Below, piece by piece: positions 55,207 through 63,864 of a stretch of 64,000 nucleotides of DNA. Under the pieces are notes generated by a model that had not been told where the DNA came from, searched no databases, and saw only the letters and a list, made by a program, of their open reading frames with translations. A program made the translations under genes and the position numbers. Origin of the DNA: Variovorax boronicumulans (lineage in GTDB: Bacteria; Pseudomonadota; Gammaproteobacteria; Burkholderiales; Burkholderiaceae_C); contig NZ_VEDO01000008.1 of NCBI RefSeq assembly GCF_007677875.1, positions 186,001 through 250,000 on the forward strand, given 5' to 3'. The number at the start of each line of letters is the position of its first letter. Positions within the stretch are counted from its first letter, which is position 1.

Positions 55207-56988
55207 TCAGCGTCGCACCCGCCCGCCCAGCACCCCCACCACTTCGCGGAACACCGCGTTGCCCGCGCCGGCGTGGGCCAGGTCCAGCACATGGCTGGCC
55301 GCGTAATAGGGGCTCAGGTCCAGCCCGACCCCCACGCCGTAGAGCGCGATCCGCCCCTGCTGCTCGATGTGCTGCGCCACCTGCTGCAGGTGGCGGTCCA
55401 GATAGTTCGCGTCGTTGGCCAGGCGGGTGGCGCCGTCCATGGGGCAGCCGTCGGAGAAGACCAGCAGGATGCGGCGCTCGGCCTCTTCGCGCGCGAGCCG
55501 GCTGGCGGCCCACTGCAAGGCCTCGCCGTCCACGCCTTCGCGGAACAAATCGGGCTTGAGCAGCGCGGCGAGTCCGGGCCGCGCACGGCGCCAGGGTGTG
55601 GCCGCGTCCTTGAACACGATGTGGCACAGCTCGTTGAGCCGGCCCGGCCGTGCCGGCCGACCGGCGCGCTGCCAGTCGCGCTGGGCACGGCCGCCGTTCC
55701 AGGCGCCCGTGGTGAAGCCCAACACCTCGCAGCGCGCGCCGATGCGCTCCAGGGCACGGGCCAGCACGTCGGCCAGCATGGCCGTCCACTCGGCATGTTC
55801 CTTCATCGAGGCCGAACAATCGAGCAGCAGCGTGACGGCGCAGTCCGCGAGCGGCTGGTGGCGCGCGGCGCGGAACAGCCGGCGCTCGCTCGGCTGCGCC
55901 ACCAGCCGGGCCAGGCGGCGGCCGTCGAGCAGGCCTTCCTCCTGACCGTCGTGCCAGCCGTCCTCGCGCGGGCGCGCCAGCAGGGCCTGCAGCGCGCGCA
56001 CCAGCCAGGGCAGCTGCACGCCCTGGCGCGCAATGCACGCGTCCAGCCGCTCGCGCAGTTCGCGCAGTGCGTCGGGGCGCACCAGCGCCGCGGCGGCCAC
56101 CTCGCGGTCGTAGGCGCGCGTGAAGACGCAGTAGGCCTGGGCCTCGCCCTCGACCAGGCGCGCCTCGCCGGCCTGGGCCAGCCGGCCGGCCTCGCCAGCC
56201 GGCGGGTCGAAGTCCATCAGCACGCGGAAGCCTGCGGGGTTGTCTTCCTCCTCGCCTTCGCCTGCGGCCTGCTCCTCATCGGCCACGCCGCCCTGGGCCA
56301 GCAGCGCCGCCACGGTGCGCGCAATGGCCAGCGCATGCACGGCATAGGTGGCCTGCTCGCGCCGGTGCCGGCGCAGACCCGCAAGGTCGGTGCCGAGCTT
56401 GGGCACGAGATCGGCGCGCGTGCCCTCCATGAGGTCTTCGGTGTCTTCCAGCACGGGCTCGCCGGTCACGCGCGAGCGGCTGATCTGGGTCACGGTGTAG
56501 AGCAGCATGCCGCGCGTGGTCTCGTTGAGCCGTGCATGGTGGTAGGCGCGCGACCAGGCATCGAAGCGGTGGCGCAAGTTGCGCACCACGCCCGGCATGG
56601 CGGGGTCGGCGAGCGACTCGCAGCGCAGCTGCTCGAGCAGCTCGAACAGCAGCCGCTCCACGGGCGGCTGGGGGCAGAGGCGCCGGTGCAGCACCGCGTC
56701 GCTGTGGGCCAGCCGCAGCGCGATGCCGTCGGCCGCGCCGCGGAAGGAACCGGCGTCGTCGCCCTGCTCCAGCGCCGGCGCCAGGTGCGGGCCGAACAGC
56801 GGCAGGGGCTGGCGGCCGCGGTGCAGGCGCCGGCCGCGGTAGTGCAGGTCGGCCTCCCCGCTCAGCGCACGGATGGCACCGGCGCTGAGTTCCTCCACCT
56901 GCTCGTGCCAGCGCGCCAGTTGCGGCGGCGTGGGCGGCACGCCGGCCGCGTCGGCACGTGGCGGCTCGGGCCAGTGCCGCGGGGTCAT
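55207..56988 (-). CDS. CobT-like vWA protein (cobaltochelatase subunit homologue)
   Basis: A 593-residue protein resembling the CobT subunit of aerobic cobaltochelatase. The N-terminal half includes helical CobT-type regions (DADLVPKL-like), with an acidic stretch EGEEEDN near 270-276. The C-terminal von Willebrand A domain (about 400-590) has the MIDAS motif LLLDCSASM (D-x-S-x-S) and SDGCPMDGATRLANDANYLDRHLQ. In cobalamin synthesis CobT works with CobS and the large CobN subunit; neither cobN nor other cob genes occur here. A MoxR-vWA type chaperone role is an alternative. It is coupled to cobS by ATGA. Confidence 0.83.
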   Translation of the reverse strand: MTPRHWPEPPRADAAGVPPTPPQLARWHEQVEELSAGAIRALSGEADLHYRGRRLHRGRQPLPLFGPHLAPALEQGDDAGSFRGAADGIALRLAHSDAVLHRRLCPQPPVERLLFELLEQLRCESLADPAMPGVVRNLRHRFDAWSRAYHHARLNETTRGMLLYTVTQISRSRVTGEPVLEDTEDLMEGTRADLVPKLGTDLAGLRRHRREQATYAVHALAIARTVAALLAQGGVADEEQAAGEGEEEDNPAGFRVLMDFDPPAGEAGRLAQAGEARLVEGEAQAYCVFTRAYDREVAAAALVRPDALRELRERLDACIARQGVQLPWLVRALQALLARPREDGWHDGQEEGLLDGRRLARLVAQPSERRLFRAARHQPLADCAVTLLLDCSASMKEHAEWTAMLADVLARALERIGARCEVLGFTTGAWNGGRAQRDWQRAGRPARPGRLNELCHIVFKDAATPWRRARPGLAALLKPDLFREGVDGEALQWAASRLAREEAERRILLVFSDGCPMDGATRLANDANYLDRHLQQVAQHIEQQGRIALYGVGVGLDLSPYYAASHVLDLAHAGAGNAVFREVVGVLGGRVRR

Positions 56989-57950
56989 GCGCTGCCCGAC
57001 GGTTCCAGCTCGCGGTCCAGGCAGCGCTGGAAGTACTCGGCCACGACGGGGCGCTCGGCCTCGTCGCACTTGTTGGCGTACGAGAGCCGAAAGGCAGTTG
57101 CCGCGTCGCCGAAGATCTGCAGGTTCTCGGCCCAGGTGATCACGGTGCGCGGCGACATCAGCGTGGACACGTCGCCCGCCGCGAAGCCTTTGCGCGTGAG
57201 CCCGGCCAGCGCCACCATCTGCGCCACCAGGCGGCGGCCGGCATCGTCCCCGAGCGCCGGCACGCGGGCCAGCACGATGGCCTCCTCCTCGGCGGGGTGC
57301 AGGTAGTCCAGTGCGGCGACGATGTTCCAGCGGTCGATCTGCGCATGGTTGAGCCGCTGCACGCCGTGGTACAGGCCGTTCAGGTTGCCCTGGCCCACGG
57401 TGTTGGCGGTGGCGAACAGGCGGAACGCGGGGTGCGGCGTGAGCACGGTGTTCTGGTCCAGCAGCGTGAGCCGGCCGCCCTGCTCCAGCAGGCGCTGGAT
57501 CACGAACATCACGTCGGGCCGGCCCGCGTCGTACTCGTCGAACACCAGGGCCACGGGCCGCTGCAGCGCCCAGGGCAGGATGCCGGGCTGGAACGCGGTG
57601 ACCTGCTGGCCGTCCTGGAGCACCACGGCGTCGCGGCCGATCAGGTCGAGCCGGCCCACGTGCCCGTCCAGGTTCACGCGCAGGCAGGGCCAATTCAGGC
57701 GTGCCGCCACCTGCTCGATGTGGCTGGACTTGCCCGTGCCGTGCAGGCCCTGCACCAGCACGCGCCGGTTGTGCGCGAAGCCGGCCAGCAGCGCCAGCGT
57801 CACGTCGTGCTGGAAGCGGTAGGCCGGGTCGATCTCGGGCACATGCGCGTCGGGCGTGCGGAAGGCGGGCACACGCAGATCGCTGTCCAGTCCGAAGACC
57901 TCGCGCACGCTGACCTGGGTGTCGGGGACAAGGCCCGGGTCGTCGGTCAT
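56985..57950 (-). CDS. CobS-like AAA+ ATPase
   Basis: A 321-residue AAA+ ATPase of the CobS/MoxR type. Walker A is LHGTGKSSHIEQVAARL (about 69-85) and Walker B ALVFDEYDAGRPDVMF; sensor FATANTVGQGNLNG and the arginine region RWNIV follow. N-terminal VREVFGLDSDLRVPAF is CobS-like. It would work with the CobT-like partner encoded next. In Mg/Co-chelatase, CobS hydrolyses ATP. The true client is uncertain in the absence of CobN. The start overlaps the stop of the IclR gene, so the three genes form one unit. Confidence 0.85.
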   Translation of the reverse strand: MTDDPGLVPDTQVSVREVFGLDSDLRVPAFRTPDAHVPEIDPAYRFQHDVTLALLAGFAHNRRVLVQGLHGTGKSSHIEQVAARLNWPCLRVNLDGHVGRLDLIGRDAVVLQDGQQVTAFQPGILPWALQRPVALVFDEYDAGRPDVMFVIQRLLEQGGRLTLLDQNTVLTPHPAFRLFATANTVGQGNLNGLYHGVQRLNHAQIDRWNIVAALDYLHPAEEEAIVLARVPALGDDAGRRLVAQMVALAGLTRKGFAAGDVSTLMSPRTVITWAENLQIFGDAATAFRLSYANKCDEAERPVVAEYFQRCLDRELEPSGSA

Positions 57951-58795
57951 GGCAGCGTCTCGGCCGGATGCTGGCGCGGCACGGCGTGTTCGATGTCGGC
58001 CAGCGCCTGGGCCGCGCGCCGCAACGCGGGCAGCACGCTCTCGGCCTTGTCGCGCGGCAGCCGCATCACGGGGGCCTGCACGGCCACGCAGAGGTTGGAG
58101 CGGCCGCTGTCGGACGGCACCAGCACGGCCACGCACAGCAGGCCCGGCAGGAACTCCTCGTCGTCCAGCGCATGGCCGGCGCGGCGCACGGCCTTGAGCG
58201 CGGTTTCCAGCTGGGCCAGGTCGGTCACGGTCTTGGGCGTGTAGGCCATCAACGGCGCATGGCCCAACAGGCGCTGGCGCTGTGCCGGGGTCATCTGCGA
58301 CAGCAGCAGCTTGCCGCTGGCCGAGCAGTGCGCCGGCACGCGCGAGCCCGGCGCCAGGTAGAAGCGCAGCGGCGCGGCGGTCTCCACCCGGTCGAGGTAG
58401 ACCACCTCGTCGCCGGCCAGCGCCGTGATGTTGCAGCTCTCGCCCACCTCCTCCACGAGCCGGCGCAGCACCGCATGGCGCGCGCCGTGGAAGGTGTCGT
58501 TGCGCAGCAGGTTCTCGGCCAGGCGGCGCAGCCGCACGCCGGTGCCGTAGTGGCGCCCGTCGCCCTCGCGCTGCAGCAGGCCGGCGCCTTCGAGCTGCTG
58601 CAGCATGCGGTGCAGCGTCGGCTTGGGCAGGCCGGTCTCGTCGACCAGGGACTGCAGCGTGAACAGCTGGTCGCGTGCGGCGATCACCTCCAGCAGCGCG
58701 AACAGGCGCATCGTGGGCGTGTCGCCGGCAAGCTCGGCCGCGCCGCTGGCGGGCAGGGAGGGAGGAACGATGTGCATGGTGCTGGATGTTCTCAT
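57947..58795 (-). CDS. IclR-family regulator divergent from xsc
   Basis: A 282-residue regulator: winged HTH (about 28-90; LQSLVDETGLPKPTLHRMLQQLEGAGLLQRE) and IclR effector domain (about 100-275; CNITALAGDEVVYLDRVE, PAHCSASGKLLL). It is divergent from xsc and probably controls sulfoacetaldehyde use; the effector could be sulfoacetaldehyde or a precursor. Oddly, it heads the minus-strand unit with the CobST-like genes by a 4-base overlap. A start at 58777 (MHIVPPS) is also possible. Confidence 0.9.
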   Translation of the reverse strand: MRTSSTMHIVPPSLPASGAAELAGDTPTMRLFALLEVIAARDQLFTLQSLVDETGLPKPTLHRMLQQLEGAGLLQREGDGRHYGTGVRLRRLAENLLRNDTFHGARHAVLRRLVEEVGESCNITALAGDEVVYLDRVETAAPLRFYLAPGSRVPAHCSASGKLLLSQMTPAQRQRLLGHAPLMAYTPKTVTDLAQLETALKAVRRAGHALDDEEFLPGLLCVAVLVPSDSGRSNLCVAVQAPVMRLPRDKAESVLPALRRAAQALADIEHAVPRQHPAETLP

Positions 58796-58818
58796 ATTCC
58801 GTTATCCGGACCAATAAG

Positions 58819-58833
58819 TTTCGATTTTCGAAA
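58819..58833. promoter_or_regulatory. Inverted repeat, candidate IclR operator of xsc
   Basis: TTTCGA-TTT-TCGAAA: a perfect 6-base inverted repeat with a 3-base spacer (15 bases), immediately upstream of the xsc -35 hexamer. Such placement suits an activator. It lies 24 bases upstream of the divergent IclR start on the other side, so it may also regulate the IclR unit. Confidence 0.55.
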
Positions 58834-58837
58834 TTTG

Positions 58838-58866
58838 TTGACGTTTTTCGGCGGTGCTTCCAGAAT
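58838..58866 (+). promoter_or_regulatory. Predicted promoter of xsc
   Basis: TTGACG (58838-58843), 17-base spacer, CAGAAT (58861-58866). The -35 matches consensus at 5 of 6 and the -10 at 4 of 6. The weak -10 fits a regulated promoter. It would give a leader of about 35 bases before the xsc ATG, with a GGAG-type ribosome-binding site. Confidence 0.55.
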
Positions 58867-58907
58867 CCGCCGGCGATTCGACCCACCCGCTTTCACTGGA
58901 GACTCCC

Positions 58908-60725
58908 ATGAGCCAGACCACCACCGACGGCCGCAGCGTCGTTGCCGGCGTCCAGAAGATGACGCCTTCCGAAGCCTTCGTCGAAACCATGGTCGCCAAC
59001 GGCGTGCGCCACATCTTCGGCATCATGGGCTCGGCCTTCATGGACGCGATGGACATCTTCGCGCCGGCCGGCATCACGCTGATCCCGGTGGTGCACGAGC
59101 AGGGCGCGGCCCACATGGCCGACGGCTACGCGCGCGCCAGCGGCCGGCACGGCGTGGTGATCGGCCAGAACGGCCCGGGCATCAGCAACTGCGTGACGGC
59201 CATCGCCGCGGCCTATTGGGCCCACAGCCCAGTCGTCATGATCACGCCCGAAACCGGCACCATGGGCATGGGCCTGGGTGGCTTCCAGGAAGCCAACCAG
59301 CTGCCGATGTTCCAGGAGTTCACCAAGTACCAGGGCCATGTGACCAACCCCAAGCGCATGGCCGAGTTCACCGCGCGCTGCTTCGACCGCGCGATGAGCG
59401 AGATGGCGCCCACGCAGCTGAACATCCCGCGCGACTACTTCTACGGCGAGATCCAGTGCGAGATTCCCAAGCCCATGCGCGTGGAGCGCGGCGCGGGTGG
59501 CGAGAACAGCATGGCGGCCGCGGCCGAGCTTCTGGCGAACGCGAAATTCCCCGTGATCCTGGCCGGCGGCGGCGTGGTGCTGGGCGATGCGGTCGAAGAG
59601 ACCAAGGCCCTGGCCGAGCGCCTGGGCGCGCCGGTCTGCAACGGCTACCTGCGCAACGATTCCTTCCCCGCCAGCCACCCGCTGTGGGCCGGCCCGCTGG
59701 GCTACCAGGGCAGCAAGGCGGCGATGAAGCTGATCAGCGAGGCCGACGTCGTGATCGCGCTGGGCTCGCGCATGGGGCCCTTCGGCACCCTGCCGCAGCA
59801 CGGCATGGACTACTGGCCCAAGGACGCGAAGATCATCCAGGTGGAGGCGGACCACACCAACCTGGGCCTGGTCAAGAAGATCCACGTGGGCATCCACGGC
59901 GACGCCAAGGCCGTGGCCAAGGCGCTGCTCGCGCGCATCGGCGGCCAGACCCTGGCCTGCGACGCCACCAAGGGCGAGCGCGCCCAGAAGATCGCCGCCG
60001 AGAAGGCCACCTGGGAGAAGGAGCTGACCGAGTGGACGCAGGAGCGCGACGCCTTCAGCCAGGACATGATCGAAGAGGCCAAGGGCGAGAAGACCTTCAA
60101 CGGCGGCCAGTACCTGAGCCCGCGCCAGGTGCTGCGCGAGCTGGAAAAGGCCATGCCGCCGCGCGTGATGGTGTCCACCGACATCGGCAACATCAACGCC
60201 GTGTCCAACAGCTACCTGCGCTTCGAGGAGCCGCGCAGCTTCTTCGCGCCCATGAGCTTCGGCAACTGCGGCTACTCGCTGCCCACCATGATCGGCGCCA
60301 AGCTGGCCTGCCCGGACCGCCCGGCCATCGCCTACGCGGGCGACGGAGCCTGGGCCATGAGCATGACCGAGATCATGACGGCCGTGCGCCACGGCATCCC
60401 GGTCACGGCCGTGGTGTTCCACAACCGGCAATGGGGCGCGGAGAAGAAGAACCAGGTGGACTTCTACAACCGCCGCTTCGTCGCCGGCGAGCTGGAGAGC
60501 CCGAGCTTCGCAGGCATCGCGCAGAGCATGGGCGCAGAAGGCATCGTGGTCGACGACCTGGCCCAGGTGGGCGCCGCGCTCAAGAAGGCCATCGATCTGC
60601 AGATGAACGAGAAGAAGACCTGCGTGATCGAGATCATGTGCACGCGCGAGCTGGGCGATCCGTTCCGCCGCGACGCGCTGAGCAAGCCGGTCCGCTTCCT
60701 GGACAAGTACAAGGACTACGTCTGA
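58908..60725 (+). CDS. xsc: Sulfoacetaldehyde acetyltransferase
   Basis: A 605-residue thiamine-diphosphate enzyme that converts sulfoacetaldehyde and phosphate to sulfite and acetyl phosphate. Three ThDP-enzyme domains: PYR (about 20-190), central (about 210-340) and PP (about 400-580) with the ThDP motif GDGAWAMSMTEI...N. Distinct Xsc features include HIFGIMGSAFMDAMDIFAPAGI, GFQEANQLPMFQEFTKYQGHV and NIPRDYFYGE. Start at 58908 has a TGGAGAC ribosome-binding site. ackA follows after 19 bases, suggesting that the acetyl phosphate is used for ATP synthesis. No taurine dioxygenase, toa or sulfite-handling genes are seen in the window. Confidence 0.97.
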   Translation: MSQTTTDGRSVVAGVQKMTPSEAFVETMVANGVRHIFGIMGSAFMDAMDIFAPAGITLIPVVHEQGAAHMADGYARASGRHGVVIGQNGPGISNCVTAIAAAYWAHSPVVMITPETGTMGMGLGGFQEANQLPMFQEFTKYQGHVTNPKRMAEFTARCFDRAMSEMAPTQLNIPRDYFYGEIQCEIPKPMRVERGAGGENSMAAAAELLANAKFPVILAGGGVVLGDAVEETKALAERLGAPVCNGYLRNDSFPASHPLWAGPLGYQGSKAAMKLISEADVVIALGSRMGPFGTLPQHGMDYWPKDAKIIQVEADHTNLGLVKKIHVGIHGDAKAVAKALLARIGGQTLACDATKGERAQKIAAEKATWEKELTEWTQERDAFSQDMIEEAKGEKTFNGGQYLSPRQVLRELEKAMPPRVMVSTDIGNINAVSNSYLRFEEPRSFFAPMSFGNCGYSLPTMIGAKLACPDRPAIAYAGDGAWAMSMTEIMTAVRHGIPVTAVVFHNRQWGAEKKNQVDFYNRRFVAGELESPSFAGIAQSMGAEGIVVDDLAQVGAALKKAIDLQMNEKKTCVIEIMCTRELGDPFRRDALSKPVRFLDKYKDYV

Positions 60726-60744
60726 GCGCCGCGGGGCCGGTGCG

Positions 60745-61950
60745 ATGGCAGACCATGTCCTGACGCTGAACGCCGGCTCCTCGTCGGTCAAGTTCGCGCT
60801 GTTCGCGCTGACGCCGGACCCGCAGGCGCTGCCGCGCGCGCGCTGGTTCGGCCAGGCCGAGGGCCTGGGGCCGGGGCTCGACGCCACGCTGCAGGTGCGC
60901 GACGCGGATGGCGCGGTGCTGCACCAGGCCGCGCTGGCCGGCGCGCAGGCCAGCCACCCCGGCGCGCTGGCTGCGCTGCTGGACTGGCTGCGCCACGGCG
61001 CGGCCGGCACCGCGCTGCGCGTGGCGGCCGTGGGCCACCGCATCGTGCACGGCGGCATGCACTTTGCCGCGCCGCAGCGGCTGGATGCGGCCACGCTGCA
61101 GGCGCTGGAGGCGCTGAACCCGCTGGCGCCGCTGCACCAGCCGCACAACCTGGCCGGCGTGCGCGCGGCCATGGCGGCCTTTGCCGATGTGCCGCAGGTG
61201 GCGTGCTTCGACACCGCCTTCCACACCACCCAGCCCGCGGTGAACCGCCGCTTTGCGCTGCCGCGTGCGCTGCACGATGCCGGCGTGCAGCGCTATGGCT
61301 TCCACGGCCTGTCGTACGAATCCATCGTGGCGCAACTCGGCCAGATGGCACCGGCGCTGGCGCGCGGCCGCGTGGTGGTGGCGCACCTGGGCAACGGCGC
61401 CTCGATGTGCGCCATCGCCGATGGCCGCTCGGTCGCCACCACGATGAGCTTCTCGCCGCTGGACGGGCTGACCATGGGCACGCGCTGCGGCCAGCTCGAC
61501 GCGTCCGTGGTGCTGTTCCTGCAGCGCACGCTGGGCATGGACGCCGATGCGGTGGAGCGGCTGCTGTTCCGCGAGGCGGGGCTGCTGGGCTTGTCGGGGC
61601 TGTCGAGCGACATGCGGGCGCTGGAGGCGTCGGCGGCGCCGGAGGCGGCCGAGGCCGTGGCGCATTTCAGCGAGCAGGTGGTGCAGCAGCTGGGGCGATT
61701 GGCGGCGGCCATGCGGGGGATCGATGGGCTGGTGTTCACCGGCGGCATCGGCGAGAACGCGGCGGGGCTGCGGGCGCGCATCGTGGGCGACAGCGCGTGG
61801 CTGGGGGTGCGGCTGGATGCGCAGGCCAATGCGAAGCGCGGGGTGGCCTGCATTTCTCAGCCTGGCAGCCCGGTGGTGGCCTGGGTGCTGCGGACGGACG
61901 AAGAGGCGGTGATTGCGCGGCACACAGCGCGGGTGGTGGCCGCGGGCTGA
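60745..61950 (+). CDS. ackA: Acetate/propionate kinase
   Basis: A 401-residue acetate kinase, making acetate and ATP from acetyl phosphate and ADP. The ASKHA-fold signatures are present: LNAGSSSVKFALF at the N-terminus, GHRIVHGG, the DTAFH region and GFHGLSYE, and C-terminal VFTGGIGENAAGLRA. Placed in an operon with xsc, so the acetyl phosphate produced by Xsc would be dephosphorylated with energy yield, rather than converted by phosphotransacetylase as in most Xsc operons. Confidence 0.95.
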   Translation: MADHVLTLNAGSSSVKFALFALTPDPQALPRARWFGQAEGLGPGLDATLQVRDADGAVLHQAALAGAQASHPGALAALLDWLRHGAAGTALRVAAVGHRIVHGGMHFAAPQRLDAATLQALEALNPLAPLHQPHNLAGVRAAMAAFADVPQVACFDTAFHTTQPAVNRRFALPRALHDAGVQRYGFHGLSYESIVAQLGQMAPALARGRVVVAHLGNGASMCAIADGRSVATTMSFSPLDGLTMGTRCGQLDASVVLFLQRTLGMDADAVERLLFREAGLLGLSGLSSDMRALEASAAPEAAEAVAHFSEQVVQQLGRLAAAMRGIDGLVFTGGIGENAAGLRARIVGDSAWLGVRLDAQANAKRGVACISQPGSPVVAWVLRTDEEAVIARHTARVVAAG

Positions 61951-62042
61951 CGGACAGGGTGAGCCTTTGCGATCGGTGCCTCTGGGGGGGCACGGGGTGC
62001 ACGGCTGATCCTCGCTTGCGCGCGGCGTCACCTACCGATGGG

Positions 62043-62597
62043 CTACCAGCCAGCGCTGCCGGGCCCGCCCTTGAAGGGCCCCGCCAGGTCAGGGGTGATC
62101 CAGCCCCCATAGAAAGGCCCCGCCTGCGGCTGGGCCTTCGATCCCCCGACACGGCAGTCGAGTTGGTGGGCATAGAAGGCCACACAGTCGGCGAGCGGCT
62201 CGGCGCCAGGCAGGGGCTGGGGGTAGCTCCAGGCGACCTGGTCCAGGCGGCGCGGGCCGTCGACCAGATGCCAATAGCGCGCCGGTCCCTTCCACTCGCA
62301 GAACGAGCCACCGCCCGCGGGCTCCAGCAGTCCAGGCCGCACGTCGGCCAGCGGCAGGTAGAACGTCGGTGGGTGGGCCGTTTCGCGGACGGCCCAGGCG
62401 GCGCGTGTGCGCGCCACCTCGAGGTCGCCCCAGAGCACGACGATCTCCCGTGCTTCACGCACCAGCTCCGGCGGCCTCGGGAAATCCCAGACCGACACCT
62501 GCCCCGGCGCAGGCACTTCGGCGAACGGCGGCCGCTCTTGCCCCCGCCAAAGCCACTGCGCGCGGGCGCGATCAAGCCAATTGGAATTACTGGTCAT
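62043..62597 (-). CDS. DUF427-domain protein
   Basis: A 184-residue protein with a DUF427 domain: VARTRAAWAVRETAHPPTFYLPLADV, SFCEWKGPARYWHLVDG, VAWSYPQP and VAFYAHQLDCRVGG. Family function is unknown. The GGAGG ribosome-binding site four bases before the ATG at 62597 supports the chosen start. It is convergent with ackA. Confidence 0.9.
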   Translation of the reverse strand: MTSNSNWLDRARAQWLWRGQERPPFAEVPAPGQVSVWDFPRPPELVREAREIVVLWGDLEVARTRAAWAVRETAHPPTFYLPLADVRPGLLEPAGGGSFCEWKGPARYWHLVDGPRRLDQVAWSYPQPLPGAEPLADCVAFYAHQLDCRVGGSKAQPQAGPFYGGWITPDLAGPFKGGPGSAGW

Positions 62598-62723
62598 GGT
62601 GCCTCCAAGCATGCAAGGCCCGCAAGCAGGCGTTCGTCCTCGGCCTTTGGTGCGGCATGGTGTCTGACTGGATCGGATGCTCGCACCGGCACGCGCGACC
62701 GCGCTTTCCGCACGACACCGCCT

Positions 62724-63158
62724 TCAACGCCGCCGCATCGGCATGCCGTCGATGAGCGTGAACACTGCGTCCAACGACAGCGTGCCGCGCTCGGCGAGTT
62801 TGATGCCGCCATCCTTGCCCACAAGGAATGCCGTGGCGGGATCCGCCGGCGATGCGCCCACCGCCTGGAGCAGGCCGCGCGTCTGTGCCTCGTTCATGGC
62901 CTTTCCATCGCGGCTGCCCTGCCCGGCCACCACCGTGAACAAGACCATCTCGCGCTCCAGGAACTCGGCACGCACGGTGCCCTGGCGCAGCGCGGACTCC
63001 ACCGCCACCAGCATCGGGTCGCCAGCCGCCGGCACGACCAGCACCAGCGGGCGTGCGCGCCAGCGTTCGCTGGCGAGCGGGTTGTCGTCTGCCGCGCCGG
63101 CGGCCAAGGAGGTCGTGGCCAGAAAGGACATGGTGATCGCTCTCAGAAGTCGTGTCAT
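62724..63158 (-). CDS. Exported DUF4174-domain protein
   Basis: A 144-residue protein with an N-terminal signal peptide (RAITMSFLATTSLAAGA) and a thioredoxin-like DUF4174 domain: RPLVLVVPAAGDPMLVAVESAL, EREMVLFTVV, TAFLVGKDGGIKLAERGTLSLDAVFTLIDGMPMRR. The family lacks thioredoxin-active cysteines. Function unknown; exported. It lies upstream of the DUF427 gene on the same strand, 126 bases apart. Confidence 0.88.
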   Translation of the reverse strand: MTRLLRAITMSFLATTSLAAGAADDNPLASERWRARPLVLVVPAAGDPMLVAVESALRQGTVRAEFLEREMVLFTVVAGQGSRDGKAMNEAQTRGLLQAVGASPADPATAFLVGKDGGIKLAERGTLSLDAVFTLIDGMPMRRR

Positions 63159-63297
63159 GGTCCGGTTGTACTGCGCTTCAAATACAAACCGTATCCGTGG
63201 TGGCTCTTCTGCATGTCGCGGAGCGATGGAAAGAGCCTTGGGATGACCGCCACTGGGGAGGTCGGGGACTTTGAACAGGTGTTCCGGCGCCGTGCTC

Positions 63298-63327
63298 AAC
63301 GGCCGCTATGCGCCCGTAGCAGCCGTT
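63298..63327. repeat. Isolated palindrome in gene-poor region
   Basis: AACGGCCGCTA (63298-63308) and TAGCAGCCGTT (63317-63327) are complementary at 10 of 11 positions around an 8-base loop. On the minus strand the single mismatch becomes a G-T pair. It looks like the small dispersed palindromes scattered in proteobacterial genomes. No T-run, so not an obvious terminator. Confidence 0.5.
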
Positions 63328-63561
63328 TACTAGGTCTAGGTGACAGGCTGCTGAAGTGGCAAACCTGACGTTGCCGTAGCATCGTCATCGCGTCCATATC
63401 GCTAACAGCGGGACGGTGTCCGGCTTCATTGCTCGACCCCTCGCGACCTTGGCCAGGATCTCGCAGTCGTTGCCGACGCTTTCGCCAAAGGTACCGGGCC
63501 ACCGTGCTGGTCGAATGTTGCGTGCGACCGCGAACGCTGTTCCGCTCCGAATCCCGACTCG

Positions 63562-63774
63562 TCAATGACAGCCCCCGTATTGGCACCATGTGGCCGTTGG
63601 GATGCGTGAGCCGAGCGCGCCAAAGGCGACACGACCCAGGAACACCATCAGCTCGTCGCCGGGTCCAGTGCCGTGGCTGGCCACGACTGTGTTCATGGTC
63701 TGCAGGATTTCGCGTGCCCACTGTTTCATCTCTCGGGTGATCACGACGAATTCCTGTTGCGGCTGATCCTTCAT
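63562..63774 (-). CDS. Possible small or remnant gene of 70 aa
   Basis: Start MKDQPQQEFVVITREMKQW, then AREILQTMNTVVASHGTGPGDELMVFLGRVAFGALGSRIP; the last 15 residues look less natural. The first 55 residues have ordinary amino acid usage, which suggests a truncated gene. I recognise no family. The stretch 63159-63864 around it has otherwise no convincing gene and looks slightly less GC-rich than the flanks. Confidence 0.3.
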   Translation of the reverse strand: MKDQPQQEFVVITREMKQWAREILQTMNTVVASHGTGPGDELMVFLGRVAFGALGSRIPTATWCQYGGCH

Positions 63775-63864
63775 CGGGTCTGCCAGGACGCCCGGCATCA
63801 GTGGCCACGTTCAAGCGTCGCCAGTGCGGGCCTTGGTCATCGCCGCAGTGGCACACTAACTCTG

